Positions 56,321 to 64,000 of a stretch of 64,000 nt of DNA are shown here, one piece after another. Each line of letters starts with the position of its first letter. The stretch's first letter is position 1. The position numbers and the translations under genes are program-made. Source of the stretch: Cryptomeria japonica (Eukaryota > Streptophyta > Pinopsida > Cupressales > Cupressaceae); assembly GCF_030272615.1 (NCBI RefSeq), contig NC_081406.1, forward strand, positions 144,624,091 through 144,688,090. Reading direction: 5' to 3'. The notes beneath the pieces were generated by a model. That model worked only from the letters and a program-made list of their open reading frames with translations. It was not told where the DNA came from and searched no databases.

Positions 56321-57165
56321 CCTTCCACTATTAAGTTGTAGCTAGAGAAATAAGAGAAACAAAATAAGGAGATAGTTTAGATTCCTTCTAGCCCTGAGAA
56401 AGAAGAAATATGAGCTTGTAATGAACCTCATGATGACGAGAGCTCTAGCAAATTTTAAATTTTAGAAGAAGATGAAGAATCTCAACCTCAACCTTGGAGG
56501 AGGCCTATTAGAATCAGGTGGCAACTGGATACTTTTGTTTATTTTTTGGTAAATTCCACTTGTATTTTTTATTTGGCTTTTAAACTGATGAGCCTAGGAC
56601 TATTAGAGAGGGCATGCATATGAGTGATATAGATTTCTAGATGGAATCTATTGAGAAAGAGATGACTTCTTTAAGGAAGAAGAATAATACTTGGGATCTA
56701 GTACATTTACCCAAAGGACATAATTCTATGGGATGCAAATAAGTGTTCAAGAAAAATTATAGTCTTGATGGTATTATTGAGAAGCATAAATCACAAATGC
56801 TTGCAAAGGGGTATTTCTAGGATGAGGAATAGAATATGGTGAGATTTTCTCTCTTTTTGCAAAGTTGACATCCATTAAGTTCTTTTTATCACTTGCTACA
56901 ACTCATGATTGGAAGTAAATGGATGTGAAGACAACATTCCTTTATGGTGATTTGGTTGAAGAGATTTATATATCACAACCAAATAATTTCATGGTGAAAG
57001 GTAACTAAAATATGCTTTGCAAGTTAAAAATTTCTTTGTATGGTCTGAAATAGTCTCCTAGGAAGTGGTGCCAAAATTTTGATATCTATGTGTTGAGTTT
57101 GGGATTTCAGAGGTAAGAAAGCCGTTTGGATTGGATGATTGTGTCATGGCACTGGGTTTTATGTA
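56321..57165 (+). pseudogene. Copia C RT N-terminal part, decayed
   Basis: A linker, then MESIEKEMTSLRKKNNTWDLVHLPKG near 56640-56715 (in pieces), DVKTTFLYGDLVEEIYISQPNNF (catalytic Asp region, 56925-56995), LCKLKISLYGLK and SPRKWCQNFDIYVLSLGF. It ends at about 57165 without the Y-V-D-D block. An internal deletion joins it to the RNase H end. Confidence 0.85.
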
Positions 57166-57169
57166 GAGA

Positions 57170-57420
57170 TAATTATTATCTATTATAATAGTAACATTGT
57201 TATTTTCTTAGCAAAGAATCCAACTCTCCAATGTAGAACAAAGCACATTGATGTTCAATTTCATTTTGTTTAAGATATGGTGGAGTATGGGAATGTAAAT
57301 TTGGAAAAGGTTGGTACTTCGACTAATATTGCAGATGTATTAACAAAACCTATGAGCACAAATAATTTTACATGGTGTTCAAACTCTATGGTTCTCTTGG
57401 CCCCTGGTAGTTAAATCTTG
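57170..57420 (+). pseudogene. Copia C RNase H, C-terminal end
   Basis: IYYNSNIVIFLAKNPTLQCRTKHIDVQFHF, then DMVEYGNVNLEKVGTSTNIADVLTKPMST, the usual end of copia pol. The first half of the domain is missing. Confidence 0.87.
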
Positions 57421-57460
57421 TTCATATTGGTTATGTTAAGGTGTTTGACAAGTAGGAGAA

Positions 57461-58502
57461 TGTTGAGAATTAAGATCTCAACCTTAGTATTTTCTATCAT
57501 TGATGTTTTGATCTATTGTGTTTCTTCAATGCATATACTTTATTTTCTTGTACATCTTATTTTGTCATCTTGTGTGAAATGACATGGTGAGTTGTCATCA
57601 TACTAGGAGGTAACATGGGTGTGACAAGGATGTTTTTTGTCCTCATATGAGGATCCAGGTGTCCCACTTTTTGGTAGAGTTATTTTGATGTGTGTCGACA
57701 CTTTATGTAGTTTGTAAGAGGTTGTAATGACTTATGAGAAGTTATGACATGTAAGAACAATTTTCAATGATATAATGGACAAGTGTCAAGAGAGACCTTT
57801 GCATGGAGAAGGTGGACACCCAAGTTGGGTAATGATAGGCTATAAGAGAATAAACTATTATTAGTCAACTATGATGGATTCTCTTACAACTATAAGTGTT
57901 TTTAGTCATGAGTATTTTTTGACAACTAAAAAAAATGCGTAAGAGCATCGTTCATACCTTATTATAGTAAATTTAGGTGCCCAAGTTTGGAGGTATTTAT
58001 AAGGGGCCAAAAAAATGATGTACAAGTGTCATTTGCATGCTTATAGGTGGTTGGAAACTATGGCACTTGGTTTTATATGACCCATCTATTTTGGGCTTAC
58101 CTCCTTGCTTGGTTTCTCTATAAATTGGAGGTATTGGAGATCTTATTGTATCAAATTTTATGAGAAGTTTTTTGTAGGTGAATTTGAACTCACAAAATCA
58201 TTCCGAGTATACAATTTATTGGAGTTACTACTATTTTAAAAGTTTAGTGTTGTCATTGTATTATAATGGCTTTGTTTATAGATAATACAAAGTATTGTGC
58301 TTTTAGAGCGTGGGGTTTTTCTCATGAAAGTAATTTCCCCATGTATATTGTGTGCTCATTGTGGTAATCTTTGTGTATGTTTAATATCTCATTCTATATG
58401 TGTTTCTTTAATTGTAGCAGTTAAGATTTTTAGGAAAAAATTGCAATATCTCCCCCATTAGGCTAGTGTTTGAAAGTGGTTTCCTCACTTTCCTTCCTTT
58501 CA
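57461..58502 (+). repeat. Copia C 3' LTR
   Basis: 1042 bp, TGTTGAGAATTAAG...TTTCA, preceded by the purine-rich AGTAGGAGAA. The R hairpin is at 58310-58332. Confidence 0.9.
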
Positions 58503-58507
58503 CACAA

Positions 58508-59379
58508 GACACCTAGGACCATATCCTTGTCTCCTATGTTGAAAAAATAGAAGTAATCCTTCATATCATATCCTCCAAACTTAATATTCAATTGAGAGAT
58601 CTTCCTATTGCATCTAATGATGAAAATGTTAACTACTTTAACATTGAATATTTGAAATTCCTCTATCTTGAGGCCTCATTCAACAACCAATCCCTTATTA
58701 ATGAGACTATAAGTGACACCAATTTTAATGAGTCTAGTCACCCTTTGATCTTATGTAAAAGGGAATATAGCTTAGAGTACTAGAGAGTGTGAGAAGAGTT
58801 CCTCCCAATATGAACTTTTGTTTTGTTTGATCTTCTTGTTCTACCAATTCCCATTAGAGATCTCCACTCAATGGTTTGGGTTCCTAAAATCATGACTCAT
58901 CATTAGACCTTGCCTTGATGTCATTCACTTGTAATTTTCAGCTTGACATCAATGTCTAGGTGACCATAACTCCCACAACTCCACATAGTTGAAACACAAA
59001 TTCTTCTATTTTGATTTATTTCTCACCTTATTTTCTAGTCTTAATGCAAAAATCTTAGTCTAGTATACATTTTTGTGAAAGGGCTTCTTTGTAATATTTT
59101 TTTTGGGTTTGAAACTTACTTTTTGGAATATAAGTTTCTAGTGTCAAAGCCCACTTGATGGGATCTTGTAGGGTAGCTGGTTGAAAAGCCTTGATCAAAC
59201 CTTTAGGAGATTTAGTTAACTCTTCAATGAAGAGCATATCCAATCTTCTCTTTGTGATTTTTGGCACCATAACTAAAAAAAATTGGAGCTCTGTGTTGAT
59301 TCCTAAACCAATAATCCTAAACTCTAGAGGATTAGGCACGTACTCATCAATAGGTCTAAGATAAGACTTGGCCAACAAA
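58508..59379 (-). pseudogene. Gypsy A protease and gag C-part, decayed
   Basis: The protease spans about 58510-58790: IKIGVTYSLINKGLV, GLKIEEFQIFNVKVV, IRCNRKISQLNIKFGGYDM and DMVLGVL. The active-site Asp-x-Gly is lost. Gag at 59055-59378 shows LQFFLVMVPKITKRRLDML, SPKGLIKAFQPATLQDPIKW and ALTLETYIPKSKF. The region 58800-59050 between them (zinc knuckle) is too decayed to read. A continues at 24775 (downstream) and 60794 (upstream). Confidence 0.82.
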
Positions 59380-59384
59380 CAAGG

Positions 59385-60788
59385 TGTTGGATATTGGCTG
59401 ATATGTTGTCATTGATGTCAACATATGTGGAGATTGTTGATGAGGAGATTGTTGGAAAGTTTTCTTCTATGTATTCCAGTGTTGTATTTTGATTGGATGA
59501 GTTGGTTTAGCCTGTGTATTGTAGATGAGTTGATGCAGTTTAAAGGGTTTCTGGTATGTTGTTTGTAGATGGTTCATTCCCATTTGCAGATATTTGCATG
59601 ATGATTTGATCGAGTTATGAGATCCGCTATTGGGATGTTGTGCAGTTGTTTGTGTTATTTGGTGTTCTGGTTTGTGCTCCATATCACTCTAAAATCACTA
59701 TATCTTTGGTTGCAGATGAGTGGAATGTGTTCTGGATGTTGATTTGTTGCCTTAGTTGGTTTGGTTCATGATTTGGATATCCACAAGCAAATCTTTCAGG
59801 TTGATAGTCAATTATGTTGATGTTCTTGTGCTTCAATAGAGAGATGATGATGATCTGAGTTGTTGTGGTTGTTGTGATGCAATTCACGTTGCTTGTGAAT
59901 GTCTCTAGATCATGTTCTATGCTTATTGGTGGTCCGCATTGATTATTGTACATGTTATTGAAAATTTTCCTTGTTTGGTGATGTTCTTTGTTTATGCGAC
60001 ATTCTTGGTGATTGTAGCATGTTGCAGATGATCAAGGCATAATTGTTGGAGGTGTTTCATATTTGTGGTATTGATTTGGGTCCAGACTATGTCTTAGTTG
60101 GCATTGTTTTGGTCCACATGTATTGTTGTAGTGTGTGAGGATATTATTTTAAAATTTGTATTGAGAATTTGGCCAATCTTGAAATATAGGTTGAGGATTT
60201 GTATAAATATATGTAATAATCATGTAAGATGTATGTCTGCGAGTGTCTGCATTGTATATACGAGTGAATGATCGAGTTGGATGTGCAAATAAGTGATTCG
60301 ATCTTTTTGAAGTGTGAAGAAGAGAAGTGTTGCAGAGCAGACCATGTGCTTAACCAAAACTATACTCAAGCATATGGAGATGCTATTCTCATAGTTCATA
60401 TGATTTGGATTATAGTCTGAATGTTTTTGTAAGTCAACGATACTTCCTGTAAGGCAGTGAGCATTCCCTTAAGGTTGTAGCCTTTCTGGGTTTCTTATTT
60501 TGACCAGTGAGCTCTAGGCAGTGTGCCTGAATGCATGTGCATTCCCATTGTAATATTCACACTTACTCCTAATAGGGTATTATCTCATTGTGGGTAGATT
60601 CCCACTATGGTTTTTCCCTTAACCGAGTTTTCCACGTCAAAAATCTTGGTGTTATGTGTGCTATTGATGTGGTGTTGTTTAATGCTTTAACTGTTCATTA
60701 TTAGATCTAAAATACGGTTTAAGCTGTAGTGGTTTTTGGTGCAAATTGATTCACCCCCGTCTCTCAATTTGCTGCATTGTTGCCAACA
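59385..60788 (+). mobile_element. Solo LTR I inside gypsy A gag
   Basis: 1404 bp, TGTTGGATATTGG...TTGCCAACA, flanked by a perfect CAAGG duplication (59380-59384, 60789-60793). It contains the LTR hairpin (60609-60634) and TGATTCACCCCCGTCTCTC near the end. No internal region is present. Open stretches on the minus strand (59467-59953) are shadows. Confidence 0.9.
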
Positions 60789-60793
60789 CAAGG

Positions 60794-61000
60794 TTTAGTC
60801 TCCAGACTGAGATCTTCTACACTTTGGGCTCTACAGGACCAAGGTGGGTGTACCTCAACAATATCTTAACAAACTATTTTGATGCATACATGGACATTGT
60901 TGTTCAAGCATATTTCCCAATGAAAGTATACCAAGGAAAGCTTATGAACTCTAGACTTTGGCTACAATCCCAGTTTTAAACCTTCACTCAGCTATTGTGG
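60794..61000 (-). pseudogene. Gypsy A gag, N-terminal remnant
   Basis: On the minus strand, fragments such as GPVEPK and SLETKPC precede the gag piece at 59379 in compatible order. They resemble the F-G-P-V-E start of a plant gypsy gag. Very decayed. The element's 5' end was not found. Confidence 0.45.
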
Positions 61001-61660
61001 CTGGTTTCTATACTAATAATACTCCTACACTTACTCCTACAAATAGAAATGAAAATTACATTTGATGAAGGTGTCCCTAAAACAATTCAAGAAGGAGAGA
61101 CTGGTGCTTATCATACAGTGAACAAAGTCAAATCTACAAACAAATTATAAATTCTTGCAATGTATCATCATTTTATCACATTCAAACATTTCATGACTTG
61201 CACTCTATGCTTATCAAAATTACAATAAATTGAACCACATCTCACCATACACACATCATAGTAATCTTGTAATAGAATTTAACCCTTTCCTTAAAAGAGA
61301 CCCATTATCAAGATTACACATTCCTCATTGAAGAAGACAAATCAGTGTGCCATTAACATAAAAATTCATACAATATGCACATATAAAATGAGACAATCTG
61401 AAAATGATTCTCTTTTATTAATTTTCAAAAGACTGATACAAGATGACAAAATTTCACAACATCTATAGAAAGGAAATTTTATAATTCTATTACTTTAAGA
61501 CTGTCTCCTAATACATTCTACTTCTAAAAAAAAATTAGAATCCTTTCTTACTGGCCCTAATTTCCGTTTTATAAGACAAGGGAGCAGAACAAGCTTCAGG
61601 CCGAGTAAGACAATTATCAAAAAATAATTGCTTGATACAATGGAATATGCCAAAAGGCAT
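61001..61660. other. No identified gene; short open tail on minus strand
   Basis: AT-rich. On the minus strand 61660 down to 61535 is open for 42 codons and ends in TAA (FFDNCLTRPEACSAPLSYK inside), cut at the start of LTR L. It could be the end of a gene or an element protein. No family is recognised. Confidence 0.3.
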
Positions 61661-63207
61661 TGTAGACACCTAAAATTGTCCTCTTTAATTAAATAAATAT
61701 TTTTATTTATTTAATTATTTTATTCGAAGTCTTCTATTAATTAAATAATTCTTTATTTATTTAATTAATTCATTTATCCTCTTCTAGGCATTTTCTAATT
61801 TAAATAAATATTTTTATTTATTTAAATTATCTTTCTCCTAAATTAAATAAATATTTTATTTATTTAATTGGTCCCACTTCTTCTATTAATTAATAAATCT
61901 TGATTTATTTAATTAATTCATTACCTTTTTTCTCCATGACACATGTCACTTATCTCTTAATTCCTCTTTACCTACCCCCTACATTAATCTATTATTTCTT
62001 CTACCTACCCCTTAATCCTAGCCGACCATTTATCTTTTCACCTCTTAATCTTATCCCTCTATTTTCTAAAGCATCTTCTATATAAGAGGATACTTTCATC
62101 ATTATCAAACCTAATGCGTCTACCTTATACAATCAAGCCTTCTTGCGATCCAGCGACTTCAACCACAATCCGTTCTTTGTTGAGCTCTTGTGCACCTATA
62201 AAATCTGAGAGCAAATATATCAAACAAGATCAATGGAGTTAGGAGACAATGGAGATTGAAACCCTACTTGGCATATGAATGGTAATATTGTTCATTTATT
62301 GATTTGCATGTTCTTAGGTATCATCATTGGTGTATGGTGAATGTTTGGTTGTAGAACTAGGGTTTTATTGTGGTTCGATCTTTGTGGTTTTACAATAGTT
62401 TATCATCATCATTTTTCACTATATACATTTGGGCATGCCCGATGGGACTCTTGTCCCTTTTATTTATAACATTTTGTTTGCAGATTTAACTTTTTTGTGA
62501 AGTTGTAGGTTGGATTTACGATGATTCTGATTTATTATGCGTCTGCGATTGATCTTTTTGAGTCTGTGATCTCTATTATCACGTCTGTGTTTGATATTTG
62601 TGCATCTGCGAACAAAAACCGCATTTAGGTTGGATATTTTTGCATTTTTATCCTTTCTCTCTATTGCAGGTGCAGGTTTCTTGAAATCACGTCTGTGACT
62701 CATAATATTGTGTTTCTACCCAGAAAATTTGCTTGCATTGCCTATTATCACATCTGTGTTCAGATCGTGTTTTGCAGGTTTCAGTTCTTGAAATCGTGTT
62801 TGTGTCTAATTTTTGCGCATCTTTGTTTGTAAAGTGCGTCTGCGTTTGGTATAACCACATTTTTGTTTTTAGTTTTCATTATCTTTTTCATTTTAGGGTT
62901 TTTGATTTGGTTTTGGCCTAACCCCTTGATTAGACTAACGAAGTGGTGCAACTATTTTGAAAAGGAGAAAACATCATATTGTTGAAGGCCCCCCTTTTTC
63001 ACATTTGGACTTGGATTTCTAAAATTTACCTAACTAATATGATTGTAGGTGGGGGTAATCTATTAAAACTACTAATCATTTGTTGTAGGTGTAATTTAGG
63101 TGTGTGCCTTTGATTTTTAGCTTAATTAGGGGTAAATCTTTTTAATTTGGGGTTAAAGAACTTTCTTGAAGTGTTTGGTACGCTTTGCACATTTTAAGTT
63201 TATAACA
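61661..63207 (+). repeat. LTR of element L (5' LTR or solo)
   Basis: Starts TGTAGACACCTAAAATTG, matching the minus-strand start of the solo LTR at 20010-21123. The first 260 bases hold five AT hairpins of the TTAATTAAATAAATA/TATTTATTTAATTAA kind. A TATA box, CTATATAAGAGG, is at about 62078. The end is uncertain. I place it at TTATAACA (63207) because a TGGTAACA lies nine bases on. Confidence 0.5.
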
Positions 63208-64000
63208 CTAGAAGTGGTAACAATAGTATCATCTCCCCTCGCCTTCCATTGGACCTTGGGTTTAAGAATATTTTTTATCATTTTCTATTTAGGTAGGAGG
63301 GCCTATCTCCCGGGTAGCCCATAAGGCCAAGTGAGAAAGCACAACCCAAGTGGTACTTCTTTTGCATGCTATATAAATTAGTACATTAGGTAAATACCGC
63401 AATGACTTGGTGGCATGTATCTGCACCGACGGTTCTCCCTAGTATCCACACTTGTGTTGAATGCATTAAAAATCCTCTTTTGGGATTAGGAGTGGGTTCT
63501 TAAATGAGCTTCCATCGCATGGGTAGACACCAAGGACCGCAAAAGTTCCCACACCAAACACTTTTTGTTGTAGAGGCCAAAAATCCTTACATTTGATGGT
63601 TCAGAGAGTGCCGATCCTACCCCGTAGATACCCCTCATGTACCCTTTCATGTTGAGATAGGAATCTTTGGTATTTTGAGGTAAGAGAATTTGGTATACCC
63701 AATAAGTGAGTGTCGTGGTGGGGGAGTTAGTGCTACCAAAATCTCTAGTTGTTTGCTTGTTTGAGGTATTTTATTGTTGCGAGGGCCCCATTGAATGGTT
63801 TCTCTTTCCAACCTAGGTTGTGCATGTTTTCAAGTGTCTTCAATTTGTGCTATACGAGTGGAAATATTTTGAACATACACAAAAGAAATTTGGAAAAAAA
63901 AACCTTCAGACATTGTGTCTTCATTGTGTGTTGTGTTTTCTTGCCACAAGACATTTAACATCAAGATTTGGTCACACTCAAAAACTTCATATTTTGACAG
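63208..64000 (+). other. Leader of element L, non-coding to window end
   Basis: No protein motif. Text such as the CTCCCGGGTAGCCCATAAGG stretch near 63307 looks like element leader. The short open stretch at 63749-63958 has no motif. Confidence 0.4.

Larger units (their letters stand above)
24781..58502 (+). mobile_element. Copia C, carrying a LINE and copia D and E
   Basis: Ty1/copia element flanked by CACAA (24776-24780, 58503-58507). The protease motif of gypsy A (VLGVL then WLHSLGG) is split exactly at this duplication. The 5' LTR (24781-25459 plus 28656-29018) and the 3' LTR (57461-58502) are both 1042 bp. Gag lies at 37220-37990, integrase at 38040-39136 and 56041-56320, partial RT at 56630-57165 and the RNase H end at 57170-57420. 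The RT catalytic core is missing. Confidence 0.88.

Noticed and set aside
60746-60979. 77-codon plus-strand ORF as a possible host gene
   Set aside because: It starts inside the solo LTR I and crosses its boundary into antisense gag of gypsy A, so it cannot be an ancestral gene.
63749-63958. 69-codon ORF near the window end
   Set aside because: No motif, weak composition and position in the leader of element L. Expected by chance.

Overview
This is a plant nuclear window that I read as one very large nest of transposable elements. I found no intact host gene, tRNA, rRNA or CRISPR array. The depth of nesting, the decay of nearly every open reading frame, the mix of Ty3/gypsy, Ty1/copia, LINE, MULE and TRIM elements, and the iMet primer sites suggest a big, slowly purged plant genome, most likely a gymnosperm/conifer. 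That assignment is inference. All alignments were done by eye.

Layout. At 1-4329 (+) is a decayed L1-type LINE (endonuclease, RT, zinc finger, RNase H, poly-A) whose 5' end lies outside the window. Bases 4330-5479 are AT-rich with no gene. From about 5480 to 61000 lies the oldest resolvable layer, a Ty3/gypsy element on the minus strand (here 'A'). It is split into four pieces (5480-7171, 23972-24775, 58508-59379, 60794-61000) by three insertions: gypsy 'B' (+, 7177-23966, site duplication GTTTT), copia 'C' (+, 24781-58502, site duplication CACAA) and a solo LTR 'I' (59385-60788, site duplication CAAGG).

Element B carries six later insertions: a solo LTR (7567-8389), a retroposed transcript (8643-9446), a non-coding LTR element (9738-12558), copia 'N' (13581-16598), a FLYWCH-MULE DNA transposon (17295-19191) and another solo LTR (20010-21123). 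Element C carries a truncated LINE in its 5' LTR (25460-28644), copia 'D' (29021-37096, itself holding a solo LTR and a 344-bp TRIM) and copia 'E' (39137-56035). E holds a solo LTR 'F' (39263-45899), which contains a further direct-repeat insertion and a 44-bp-TIR element 'G', and copia 'K' (47280-51418). From 61661 to the window end is the LTR and leader of another LTR element ('L').

At most boundaries the assignment rests on a target-site duplication plus the return of the interrupted reading frame or LTR sequence on the far side. The window has no operon or pathway logic. Its value is the insertion stratigraphy, the decay signatures (CAG to TAG stops, C/T mismatches in site duplications), one deletion junction with apparently copied filler DNA, the tiny TRIM, the FLYWCH-MULE, and regulatory repeats in several LTRs.
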